Shown here one piece after another: positions 1 through 6,525 of a DNA stretch of 7,481 nucleotides. The notes below the pieces were generated by a model that did not search any database, was not told the DNA's origin, and saw only the letters and a list, made by a program, of their open reading frames with translations. The position numbers were made by a program, and so were the translations under genes. The DNA comes from Peptostreptococcaceae bacterium. Lineage in GTDB: Bacteria; Bacillota; Clostridia; Peptostreptococcales; Anaerovoracaceae. The stretch lies in NCBI GenBank assembly GCA_016650115.1, contig JAENWI010000059.1:1-7481 (forward strand), written 5' to 3'. Numbering within the stretch: position 1 is the stretch's first letter; the number at the start of each line of letters is the position of its first letter.

Positions 1-1085
1 CTGGCCCTAGTCATTAATGTCATTTTATTATCTTGATCTTCCATCTGATTACCCATAAATATCCTGAGATTTTCCCCATATACAGGCGAGGCTAGAAAAT
101 AAGAGTACTCTTTAGTTTTTATCAGCTTAACGGTTTCAAAAATAATGCTTGTATAATAATTATACTTTTCTTTATTTGTATATAAGTCAACATAGTATTC
201 TCCCACTGGTAAACCTGATAAAGATAATGCAAGATCATACTCGCCTTGGCTGTTCTTCCGTGTAACTCTTCTGGTTTTCTCAGCCCCGGTATTAGCATCA
301 TTTATAAGAGCCAAAAGCCATTCTTTGTTATCGTCATTGTTTGTGCCTTTTATGAAAAGCTGATTTTTATTTATGTTAAACTGGAGAAAATCATCCTCAC
401 TAAAAGTTGTGATTATGAAATCCCAACCCATTACCGCTAATCCGTATTTTTCTGCTGTTTCCTTCTTGACAGCACCTGTATCAATGAGCTGCTCGATCAT
501 GGTTTTCCCTTGATTCTTATAGTTTGCTTCTAAAAAGCAGAAGGCCGTCTCCACCAAATCTCGCTTGGTGTATGTACTGTTTTTTTCATATTTTTCAACC
601 ATATCTGTCGGCAAGATAGTAAGCTCGTCCGCTTTTTCTACAGAGTTATTCCATTGAAAATCACCATGACTGTCATCATAGCCTAGGACCCTTAGCAATA
701 GAGTATTGTATTGCTGAGCAGTTATTTTGTTGTTTGTACCAAATAGGCTGTCACTGACGCCATTGGAAATGTCGGTTTCATATGCATAGTTTACATATCC
801 CACTGCCCAGGCAGGTACATCAATAAATCTACAAGGGATATTACTCATTTTCTGAGCCTCAGCGTCTTTACCTAAAAGTCTAATGAGGATGATCACCCCT
901 TCGATTCGAGAGGACTCTTTATCCAGTGCGTAACTCTGCCCGTCGCCCTTGAGCAATTGAGACTCCACAAAAAATCCCGCTACACTCCGACTCTCATTAT
1001 CATTAAATGCATAGGCTGAAATACTTGTGGCCAGAAGTGCTGCAATAATTATTGCCATACCTATTGTCCTTCTGAGATTTTTCAT
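1..1085 (-). CDS. Secreted S-layer-homology (SLH) domain protein, 3' end outside window
   Basis: Translating the minus strand from the ATG at 1085 gives 361 codons with no stop, so the gene runs off the left edge and its C-terminus is missing. Residues 1-26 form a signal peptide: basic start (KNLRR), hydrophobic core (AIIIAALLAT) and an AYA cleavage site. Residues about 32-75 (GFFVESQLLKGDG, then RIEGVIILIRLLGK) and 87-137 (FIDVPAWAVGYVNYAY, NGVS, ITAQQYNTLLLRVLGY) match SLH repeats. A weaker third repeat covers about 148-205. SLH repeats usually hold proteins on the cell wall through secondary wall polymers, so this is probably a surface protein. Residues from about 220 onward look beta-rich and I do not recognise them; they may be the functional part. 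A weak purine-rich Shine-Dalgarno (AAAGGGA) precedes the ATG. It follows galM in the same direction after 124 bases; no convincing promoter of its own was found. Confidence 0.88.
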   Translation of the reverse strand, partial: MKNLRRTIGMAIIIAALLATSISAYAFNDNESRSVAGFFVESQLLKGDGQSYALDKESSRIEGVIILIRLLGKDAEAQKMSNIPCRFIDVPAWAVGYVNYAYETDISNGVSDSLFGTNNKITAQQYNTLLLRVLGYDDSHGDFQWNNSVEKADELTILPTDMVEKYEKNSTYTKRDLVETAFCFLEANYKNQGKTMIEQLIDTGAVKKETAEKYGLAVMGWDFIITTFSEDDFLQFNINKNQLFIKGTNNDDNKEWLLALINDANTGAEKTRRVTRKNSQGEYDLALSLSGLPVGEYYVDLYTNKEKYNYYTSIIFETVKLIKTKEYSYFLASPVYGENLRIFMGNQMEDQDNKMTLMTRA

Positions 1086-1138
1086 TTATATGGTCCCTTT
1101 CTTTTGGATTAATACCAAGAATACTGGTCGACTTCTAA

Positions 1139-1200
1139 TAGTTAGGGGCTGCTGAACAATCCAAAATTTTGAAAAGGTTTGTTCAGTAAGCCCTAGTTAG
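1139..1200. repeat. Miniature inverted-repeat element with 7-bp flanking direct repeat
   Basis: A 48-bp unit (1146-1193) begins GGGCTGCTGAACAATCC and ends GGTTTGTTCAGTAAGCCC. Its arms pair over GGGCT/AGCCC and CTGAACAA/TTGTTCAG, with a small bulge between the two blocks, around an AT-rich centre. The identical heptamer TAGTTAG flanks it on both sides (1139-1145 and 1194-1200), as a transposition target duplication would. It lies 17 bases past the galM stop. RNA from either strand could fold into a long hairpin and may weaken read-through into the SLH gene, but there is no U-tract, so a standard intrinsic terminator is unlikely. It has no coding capacity. It could be a MITE-like element or an internally deleted insertion sequence; the family is not identified. 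Confidence 0.6.
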
Positions 1201-1209
1201 TCACCTTAA

Positions 1210-2259
1210 TTAAATAAATTCATATATCGTAGTCTGGTTAAATTCTTCACCTGGTCTTATGATTACACTGGGAAAATGAGGGTTTGAGGGGGTCCCCGGA
1301 AAATGTTGAGTTTCCAAACAAATCCCATATCTTCTACCATATTGGATGTTTTCCTTGCCATGTATTTCTTTATTGAGGTGATTTGCCGTATAAAGCTGAA
1401 GCCCCGGCTGGGTTGTATATGTATTCATTACAATTCCTGTTTTATCTCCAGTCAGTCTTACCGCAAGCTCAGGCTCTTGTGAGCTCTTTCTTTTTTTAAG
1501 CACGTAATTTTGGTCGTAACCGTTTCCATAAACCATTTGATAGTGATTATCATCTATTTTTTCACCCAGGGTTTTTTCTGAAGTGAAGTCAAACGGCGTT
1601 CCTTCAACAGAAAGATATTTTCCGGTGGGTACTAAGGTTTCATCATTCTCAGTAATGGTATCACTGTCAATCGTTAATAGATGTTCCATAGCACTTCCTG
1701 AGTCGTGTCCATTTAAGTTGAAAAACGAATGGTTTGTAATGTTTATCGCAGTAGGTTTGTCTATCACGGCATTATATTTTATAATCAATCTGTTCTCATC
1801 GCTTAAAGTGTAAGTAACCTCTAATTTTAGATTTCCCGGAAACCCTTCCTCACCATCAGGACTAAATCCATATAATTTCACCGTACTTTCGTCTATGATT
1901 TTATGTTCAAAATTTTTCCCAATAAAATTTGAAGGCCCACTGTGAAGAGAGTTTTTTCCGTTATTTGCTGTAAGCGCATACTCTGATTGGTCAATCTTCA
2001 GATATCCATTTTTTATCCTGTTTGCATGTCTCCCAACGACAGCGCCAAAAGCGCTATTACCCTGTTCATAATCTCCTAAACGATCATAGCCAAGGACCAC
2101 ATCTACCGGCAGTTCGTTTCTATCCATAGCAAACAAATGGGTAATGGCAGCACCATAGGTTATTATTCTCGCCTCCATACCCTTGCTGTTTTTGATCGCA
2201 ACTTGGGAGACCTTCTCACCGTTTGATAAGATTCCATATTCCAGTACATTTATTGACAT
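1210..2259 (-). CDS. galM: Aldose 1-epimerase (mutarotase)
   Basis: This 349-residue protein has the usual length of the galactose mutarotase family, which interconverts alpha and beta anomers of galactose, glucose and related sugars in the cytoplasm. Family landmarks are present in order: GRHANRI (76-82); SLHSG with His106; TNHSFFNL with His177, expected to be the catalytic acid; YGNGYDQNYVL with Asp249; PGLQLYTANHL (285-295); and CLETQHFPG with Glu316, expected to be the catalytic base. The end, PSVIIRPGEEF, is the normal family C-terminus. LHSG in place of the common LHGG is a minor variation. The start is supported by a GGGAGG ribosome site 7-8 bases upstream. It begins 21 bases after the TIM-barrel gene and very probably shares its promoter. 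There is no signal peptide. The assignment to the family is secure; which sugar it serves is not shown by the sequence. Confidence 0.95.
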   Translation of the reverse strand: MSINVLEYGILSNGEKVSQVAIKNSKGMEARIITYGAAITHLFAMDRNELPVDVVLGYDRLGDYEQGNSAFGAVVGRHANRIKNGYLKIDQSEYALTANNGKNSLHSGPSNFIGKNFEHKIIDESTVKLYGFSPDGEEGFPGNLKLEVTYTLSDENRLIIKYNAVIDKPTAINITNHSFFNLNGHDSGSAMEHLLTIDSDTITENDETLVPTGKYLSVEGTPFDFTSEKTLGEKIDDNHYQMVYGNGYDQNYVLKKRKSSQEPELAVRLTGDKTGIVMNTYTTQPGLQLYTANHLNKEIHGKENIQYGRRYGICLETQHFPGTPSNPHFPSVIIRPGEEFNQTTIYEFI

Positions 2260-2280
2260 TAATACACCTCCCTATTTATG

Positions 2281-3147
2281 CTATATATTCCCAAAAGCTG
2301 CCTGATGATTGTCAGGGCTGGATCTTTTCCCTATATTCGGAAACCTTCTCTCTATAGCTGCAAACGATATCTCAATATCCTCCAGTGCTTCATCAACATT
2401 AAAGGCTCCCACGGCTACCATGTCCTTTTCACGAATTGTGTTCCATGTGAAGTTTAATCCTACATAAGGGGTGCACCTACCTGCTGCCATGGATTTAATT
2501 GTCATAACCGGTTTTTTAGCACTGTGGATAATATTTGCAACCGTTTCTACTTCAACTTGCATTAAAAAACCCATGCAGTTGTAAATCTGAATATATGTTT
2601 CAATATCATAACCATTCAAATCAGAATAAATTATCAATTCAGGCATATGGGCCGAAAGCCCTGGTATAAGTCCAGCATCTCTTATCATTTTAGTATAATC
2701 ATCTATCCGTGTGATTGTAGACAAGTTCTTATTTACCAACTGCTCTGCACTGGCATGATGAATAAGACAAAAGTCCGCTCCAGCGGCAGCACTTTTTTTT
2801 ATTGTAGCTTCCGCCTCTCTTCTGTCTTTTTCTGAATCTGACACATTTACTAATGGAGTATCCACCTTGATTATTCTTTTACCTGTTTTATCTTCTGCCA
2901 TCTTTATTGCCGCTTGAAGCTTTGGCTGCTCACTAATGGGTCCCATCAGGGTATCAATTCCAAAATCAAGATATGCTTCAAGGACTGGAACTATCTTTTC
3001 CGGCTTATCATAAAGATTAGCAATAAGTTTATCTGCAGAAGGGCTTGTGTGACTCCATCCAAGTAACCAATTGGTTCCTATTATCATTCTGGAAAGAGAT
3101 ATTCCCGCTACTTCAGTACGCGGAAAAGGTTTGTTCAGTACATTCAT
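2281..3147 (-). CDS. Uncharacterised TIM-barrel protein related to aldo/keto reductases
   Basis: I do not recognise a named family for this 288-residue cytoplasmic protein, but it reads as a beta/alpha barrel with aldo/keto-reductase-like stretches. These are SRMIIGTNWLLGWSHT near the N-terminus (19-34), GIDTLMGP (63-70), KVDTPLVNV (94-102), GADFCLIHHAS (123-133), GLSAHMPELI (163-172), PVMTIKSMAAGRCTPY (213-228) and DMVAVGAFNVDEALEDIEI (242-260). The catalytic Asp-Tyr-Lys-His tetrad of true aldo/keto reductases cannot be assigned with confidence, so it may be an isomerase, aldolase-like or redox-inactive relative. The start has an AGGAGG site 6 bases upstream. It is the first gene of an operon with galM, 21 bases away, which suggests a role in sugar handling; that is inference from position only. 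A clear sigma-A promoter lies upstream. Confidence 0.75.
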   Translation of the reverse strand: MNVLNKPFPRTEVAGISLSRMIIGTNWLLGWSHTSPSADKLIANLYDKPEKIVPVLEAYLDFGIDTLMGPISEQPKLQAAIKMAEDKTGKRIIKVDTPLVNVSDSEKDRREAEATIKKSAAAGADFCLIHHASAEQLVNKNLSTITRIDDYTKMIRDAGLIPGLSAHMPELIIYSDLNGYDIETYIQIYNCMGFLMQVEVETVANIIHSAKKPVMTIKSMAAGRCTPYVGLNFTWNTIREKDMVAVGAFNVDEALEDIEISFAAIERRFPNIGKRSSPDNHQAAFGNI

Positions 3148-3200
3148 TTTGTACCTCCTGTTAAAAATTAATTCATTTCACTTCATAAGTATTTTCCACA

Positions 3201-3229
3201 ATTATATCTTAATGCCAATTCATTATCAA
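3201..3229 (-). promoter_or_regulatory. Sigma-A promoter of the TIM-barrel/galM operon
   Basis: On the minus strand TTGATA (3224-3229, five of six bases to the -35 consensus) is separated by exactly 17 bases from a perfect TATAAT (3201-3206). Transcription should begin near 3194, giving a leader of about 45 bases that ends in the AGGAGG site of the gene starting at 3147. It lies downstream of the intrinsic terminator that closes the arginine-type operon, so the two operons are separate units. No operator could be recognised beside it. Confidence 0.75.
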
Positions 3230-3269
3230 TATATCTTTGATAGCCACGGTTGTTTTCTTGCGAAAATGT

Positions 3270-3389
3270 TTATTCCAAAAGAATTACAAGATGCAAGCCT
3301 AAGCCAGTGCCTTCTGCTTGGCGAGACAATATTGTGTCGGCTCGTCCATAACTCTCAAAGTCCAAGAACAACCTTGAAGTCCGGCCAAT
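3270..3389 (-). pseudogene. Remnant of a sensor histidine kinase (end of HATPase domain)
   Basis: In the minus-strand frame ending at the TAA at 3270, the region reads ...FESYGRADTILSRQAEGTGLGLHLVILLE, then stop. This is the end of a histidine kinase ATPase domain: the F-box-like FE.YG.AD..LSR stretch followed by the G2 box EGTGLGL and the helix after it. In intact kinases the sequence would continue LHGG..I.V.S..G.GS.F. Here it hits a stop, while another frame (3276-3229) reads GINIFARKQP, possibly the decayed continuation after a small deletion or frameshift. No start codon, dimerisation domain, N or G1 box, or sensor region is present, since the upstream side is occupied by the terminator of the neighbouring operon. 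It is best read as a non-functional scrap, and its far end abuts the promoter of the next operon. Confidence 0.65.
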
Positions 3390-3391
3390 AC

Positions 3392-3419
3392 AAAAAGGCG
3401 GATCAAATATTGATCCGCC
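3392..3419 (-). terminator. Intrinsic terminator of the argG-GNAT-M20 operon
   Basis: A perfect 10-bp stem (GGCGGATCAA paired with TTGATCCGCC, 3397-3419) closes a 3-base loop and is followed on the minus strand by five T residues (3396-3392). It starts 23 bases after the stop of the M20 gene. This is a textbook Rho-independent terminator for the three-gene operon above it. The opposite strand has no comparable U-tract, so it acts in one direction. Confidence 0.93.
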
Positions 3420-3442
3420 AGATTTATTCATAACTCGCTTTT

Positions 3443-4399
3443 CTACTGTAATAGACTTTTTATTATTTCTATGCCCTTTTCAAGTTGCCATTTTTCTACA
3501 TACTCATCTTCAGAATGGGCCTGCTTTATGCTTCCCGCTCCAAATACTATTGCATTTATTCCTGATTCTTGGAATAGGCTCGCCTCTGTCCAAAAGCCTA
3601 CTTCATGGAAATCACCGTCAAATAAAGGCTCATTGTTTATTAGCGGAGGTCCATTAAATCTATTTTCGATTTTCGTTTCTTTGCAATTTTGTTTTATAGT
3701 ATCCACTACATCGTTTAATTTTTCAAAGGTCCTGATAGAGGCTCTATAGGTACACCTTTGTGACACTACATTGCCTGCAGTCCCTCCTTCTATAATACCT
3801 ACATTAAATCCTAATTCATCCAGTTTAATAATATTGTGTGAAGCTTTTACAATTGCACCTTTTGAATTCATAGATGAATGGGCCGAATCCGAAAAATTTA
3901 CTAATGTAAAAGAATAGTATCCTTTATGTTTAGAAACATATTTAAGCTCTGTAGGTTCACAAACTATTGCTCGTTTAATGTTATTTTTAAAATCAGATTC
4001 TAAGAAGTATTTCACCCCTGTTTTAATTCCTGACTCTTCATCTATTGAAAATAAGACCATTAAATTTTTTGGATTAGCTTCTTTTAAAGCTTTAAGTACC
4101 ATATAAATATTACCTTTTGTGTCGCAGGCACCTAATCCATAAATTTTATCTTCCTTTACCTTCAAGCTTAAAGGGTCAAAGGTCCATGCATTAGAAGGTT
4201 TAACTGTATCCATGTGAGCATTTATCAAAAACTCAGGATTTCCATAGACTGCTATTACATTTGCTTTGTTTTGACTGATGTTTTGAATGTAAATTTTACA
4301 ATTAGTTGTTGATTTCAAGTATTCGACTAAACACTTTATCATTTCAGAGTAATTACCTTCATATGTGTTTATCTTAATTAAATCATGCAATAATTTCAT
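3443..4399 (-). CDS. M20 family metallo-deacylase (ArgE/LysK/DapE-like)
   Basis: This 318-residue zinc hydrolase belongs to the family that removes acyl groups from amino acids (acetylornithine, acetylcitrulline, succinyl-diaminopimelate) or cleaves LysW-linked lysine or ornithine. The expected metal and catalytic residues are all visible: His62 and Asp64 in NAHMDTVKP, bridging Asp93 in GLGACDTKG, Glu121 (general base) and Glu122 in SIDEESG, Glu148 in CEPTEL, and His295 in AGSIKQAHSEDEYV. His174 in SAHSS sits in the dimerisation domain. The C-terminal AHSEDEYV form resembles ArgE/LysK more than general peptidases. It is a little shorter than typical ArgE (about 375). The ribosome site (AAGG) is weak. 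It follows the GNAT-like gene by 40 bases and is last in the operon. Enzymatic class is secure; the substrate, probably an N-acyl citrulline, ornithine or related amino acid, is inferred from the neighbouring argG. Confidence 0.85.
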   Translation of the reverse strand: MKLLHDLIKINTYEGNYSEMIKCLVEYLKSTTNCKIYIQNISQNKANVIAVYGNPEFLINAHMDTVKPSNAWTFDPLSLKVKEDKIYGLGACDTKGNIYMVLKALKEANPKNLMVLFSIDEESGIKTGVKYFLESDFKNNIKRAIVCEPTELKYVSKHKGYYSFTLVNFSDSAHSSMNSKGAIVKASHNIIKLDELGFNVGIIEGGTAGNVVSQRCTYRASIRTFEKLNDVVDTIKQNCKETKIENRFNGPPLINNEPLFDGDFHEVGFWTEASLFQESGINAIVFGAGSIKQAHSEDEYVEKWQLEKGIEIIKSLLQ

Positions 4400-4439
4400 T
4401 CATTTACCTTGCTTTCTATGATTACAGTTCTTGGTCACC

Positions 4440-5234
4440 TTAAATTTCAGATATTAAAAAATATGATGCATTCTTATTTTGATATTTACCTTTAATTATA
4501 TAGTTTTTACCTTTTCTGATTTGTTCATTAATCAATCTGTATATTTTTGAATTATTTTGCTGAACCCAAAAACTATTTCCTAAACTCTCTATATCATCTT
4601 TTGCAATATCGTAATCAGCGAGTTCATATTGTTCTACCTTGTTGCTTAAAAGTGTTTCAAATGGATTTTCTTTAGGTATCTTGGTTTTAATTAACAAACT
4701 GTTTTTACGTGTGTGTACAAATCCATATGCCATGATATTTAATGGATAAATATTCTTCAAGTATATATTTGAACTTGAATTATCAGTCTGTAATATAAAT
4801 GTAAGATAATCCTTATCCTGTACCAAATGTAGAGCTAAAGCAAATGTAAGAGAGCCTAATCCTTTTGCCTCATGGCTGTTATCAACTAATAATGTCCATT
4901 CGTGAGCAATTGTAGGATCCGAAACATTTCCAACCATACAAAGCTTAGATACAGGTATACCATCTATTAATAAACCTGCTGTTAAACCTGCTCCAATAGT
5001 TCCGAAATTCGCAAAGGTCCAGTCTGGTGCAGCCATTCCTGCTCCATATGCTTTTTCATTCAATTGTATTAATTCATAGATAAAATCGAATCCTTCAGTT
5101 GTTGCCGGATCATAAAATATAGTATTGTATGGAAAGTTTTCCATTAGGGCTTTATATTTATCCCAGTGCGCTTTGTTGACTATTATAAATACTTCTATAT
5201 TTAAACCATCATATTCCTTTAATACTTCATTCAT
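4440..5234 (-). CDS. GNAT-like N-acyltransferase
   Basis: This 264-residue protein resembles acyl-CoA-dependent GNAT acyltransferases. A strand followed by a glycine turn and a long helix (EWTLLVDNSHEAKGLGSLTF, 112-131) fits the acetyl-CoA pyrophosphate-binding motif A. The later segment with DNSSSNIYLKN (151-161) and MAYGFVHTRKNSL (168-180) fits motif B and the GF turn. The usual Arg/Gln that opens the R/Q-x-x-G-x-G loop is Glu122 here, so cofactor binding is not certain. About 80 residues follow the GNAT core and I do not recognise them. A strong AGGAGG site lies 8 bases before the start, overlapping the end of argG (12-base gap), so the two genes are co-transcribed. With argG before it and an M20 deacylase after it, it probably attaches an acyl group to glutamate, ornithine, citrulline or a relative. 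The family call is moderate and the substrate is inference. Confidence 0.6.
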   Translation of the reverse strand: MNEVLKEYDGLNIEVFIIVNKAHWDKYKALMENFPYNTIFYDPATTEGFDFIYELIQLNEKAYGAGMAAPDWTFANFGTIGAGLTAGLLIDGIPVSKLCMVGNVSDPTIAHEWTLLVDNSHEAKGLGSLTFALALHLVQDKDYLTFILQTDNSSSNIYLKNIYPLNIMAYGFVHTRKNSLLIKTKIPKENPFETLLSNKVEQYELADYDIAKDDIESLGNSFWVQQNNSKIYRLINEQIRKGKNYIIKGKYQNKNASYFLISEI

Positions 5235-5246
5235 TTCTGTCTCCTC

Positions 5247-6416
5247 CTAATTAAAATTTGATATTCTTTGTTGCATAGAATATAATTTTATGAAGCCATT
5301 TGCTTCTGTTCCACTCCATTTTGATTGTTGTGCATACACTGCTATGTTTTCGTTAACTAAAGAGTTTGGTGAACTTACCTCTACTACTTGAATGTTATTT
5401 GGTTCAACCTTTATTTTTACAATTCCATTTACTTTTTCTTGCACTGAATCTGCATATGCCTCTATATTTTTAACCAAAGGTTCATAATATAGCCCGCCAT
5501 ATACTAAGTCTGACCAATCAGTAGAAGCATGTCTATTAAACATTATTTGTCTTTTAGTTAAAACAATCTGTTCTAATTTTTTATGAGCTTCAATTAATGC
5601 TAACAATGCCGGAGATTCGAACATAATTCTTCCTTTAATACCTATTATGCAATCTCCAACATATATATTGCTTCCATAACCGTAGGATCCTAAAATCGCA
5701 TTAAGCTTTGATATGAGTTCTACCCCTTTTATCTCTTGATCATTTAATTTAATAGGAAGTCCTTTTTCAAATTCTATCTTTAAATACTCTTTGGTTTTTG
5801 ATTCATCTCTCTTTGTTAGTGTATATGCAAAGCTATCTGGCTCCATATTTTGATCGATTTCTGTTCCCGAAACAGTTATACCAAATATATTTTCATTAAT
5901 AGAGTACTTCTTAAGCTCTTTATTAACTTCAAATCCTTTTGATTCCAGATACCTAATTTCTTCATCCCTTGTAATATTCAATTCTTTTATTGGTGCAATT
6001 ATAATTGCCTTTGGATTCAGGGTAGTCAATGATGCTTCAAATCTAACTTGATCGTTGCCAACAGCTGTTGACCCGTGAGCCACTAAATTTGTTCCTTCTT
6101 CTTTAGATATCTTAAGTATTTCTTCTGCTATAACGTATCTATCGGCACACATTAATGGATATTCATCTTCGTATAAACCATTTAGTTTTATCAAATATTG
6201 TATAATATTTTCATAAATAACTTCTGTAGCATCTACTGTGTAATGCTTTATGCTTCCTAATTTTTTTGAATATTCTTCAATTTCTTTTAGTTTGCTGTCA
6301 CTAAATCCACCTGTATTTACAACAGCTGTGATTACATCATAGCCTTTTTCTTTTAGATATAGCACACAAAACGAAGTGTCTAATCCTCCTGAAAATGCCA
6401 ATATAACTTTTTTCAT
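5247..6416 (-). CDS. argG: Argininosuccinate synthase, Bacteroidetes-type
   Basis: The enzyme joins citrulline and aspartate using ATP, making argininosuccinate, the next-to-last step of arginine synthesis. Using the start at 6416 it is 389 residues. The PP-loop AFSGGLDTS (7-15) binds ATP; AHGSTAVGNDQVRFE (113-127) carries the Asn-Asp-Arg residues that contact aspartate and citrulline; and YSINENIFG (171-179) is the next substrate loop. Several stretches follow the divergent form I know from Bacteroidetes rather than the standard Firmicutes one: VNTGGFS instead of ADVGQ, IYVGDCIIGIKGR (251-263) instead of IVENR.VGIKSR, and a C-terminal tail KWSGTEANGFIKLYS (366-380). An in-frame ATG at 6434 is less likely because it has no ribosome site, while AAGGAG sits 9 bases before 6416. 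First gene of an operon with a GNAT-like protein and an M20 deacylase. It could act on an acylated citrulline or a related ureido compound. Confidence 0.9.
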   Translation of the reverse strand: MKKVILAFSGGLDTSFCVLYLKEKGYDVITAVVNTGGFSDSKLKEIEEYSKKLGSIKHYTVDATEVIYENIIQYLIKLNGLYEDEYPLMCADRYVIAEEILKISKEEGTNLVAHGSTAVGNDQVRFEASLTTLNPKAIIIAPIKELNITRDEEIRYLESKGFEVNKELKKYSINENIFGITVSGTEIDQNMEPDSFAYTLTKRDESKTKEYLKIEFEKGLPIKLNDQEIKGVELISKLNAILGSYGYGSNIYVGDCIIGIKGRIMFESPALLALIEAHKKLEQIVLTKRQIMFNRHASTDWSDLVYGGLYYEPLVKNIEAYADSVQEKVNGIVKIKVEPNNIQVVEVSSPNSLVNENIAVYAQQSKWSGTEANGFIKLYSMQQRISNFN

Positions 6417-6425
6417 ACTTTTATT

Positions 6426-6431
6426 CTCCTT
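6426..6431 (-). promoter_or_regulatory. Ribosome binding site that fixes the argG start
   Basis: AAGGAG on the minus strand lies 9 bases before the ATG at 6416. An upstream in-frame ATG at 6434 would place this site inside the coding region and has only AT-rich sequence before it, so the shorter 389-residue product is the likely one. ArgG proteins also normally begin only a few residues before the K-V-x-L-A-x-SGGLDTS segment. Confidence 0.8.
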
Positions 6432-6496
6432 CATATTTATTTAAATTTTATTCATAGCTTCCCGTCTTTTTCATATTCCTACAACAATATAAACTA

Positions 6497-6525
6497 ATTA
6501 TAACTATAAATGTATAATTATGCAA
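6497..6525 (-). promoter_or_regulatory. Sigma-A promoter of the argG operon
   Basis: A perfect TATAAT (6497-6502) stands 17 bases downstream of TTGCAT (6520-6525), which keeps only the TTG of the -35 consensus. The predicted start point is near 6490, leaving a leader of about 73 bases that contains no evident riboswitch. The weak -35 box fits a regulated promoter, and an ARG-box-like palindrome covers it. Confidence 0.65.

Noticed and set aside
246..440. 64-codon plus-strand open frame
   Set aside because: It is antisense to the well-supported SLH protein and has no ribosome site or recognisable product.
3253..3266. Small inverted repeat TTTTCTTGCGAAAA
   Set aside because: A 5-bp stem in AT-rich decayed sequence; it does not match a catabolite-response element and is likely chance.
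3322..3339. 18-base dyad CGAGACAATATTGTGTCG, operator-like
   Set aside because: It lies inside the histidine kinase remnant, about 100 bases upstream of the promoter, and is explained by former coding sequence.
3301..3350. 16-codon minus-strand frame MDEPTQYCLAKQKALA
   Set aside because: It is an out-of-frame reading of the kinase remnant and has no ribosome binding site.
3071..3433. 120-codon open frame on the plus strand
   Set aside because: It overlaps the start of the TIM-barrel gene, its promoter, the kinase remnant and the terminator, all on the other strand; it has no ribosome site and no family resemblance.
6448..6474. 8-codon frame MKKTGSYE in the argG leader, possible attenuation peptide
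   Set aside because: It has no arginine codons and only a weak, badly spaced ribosome site, and no terminator/antiterminator pair follows.
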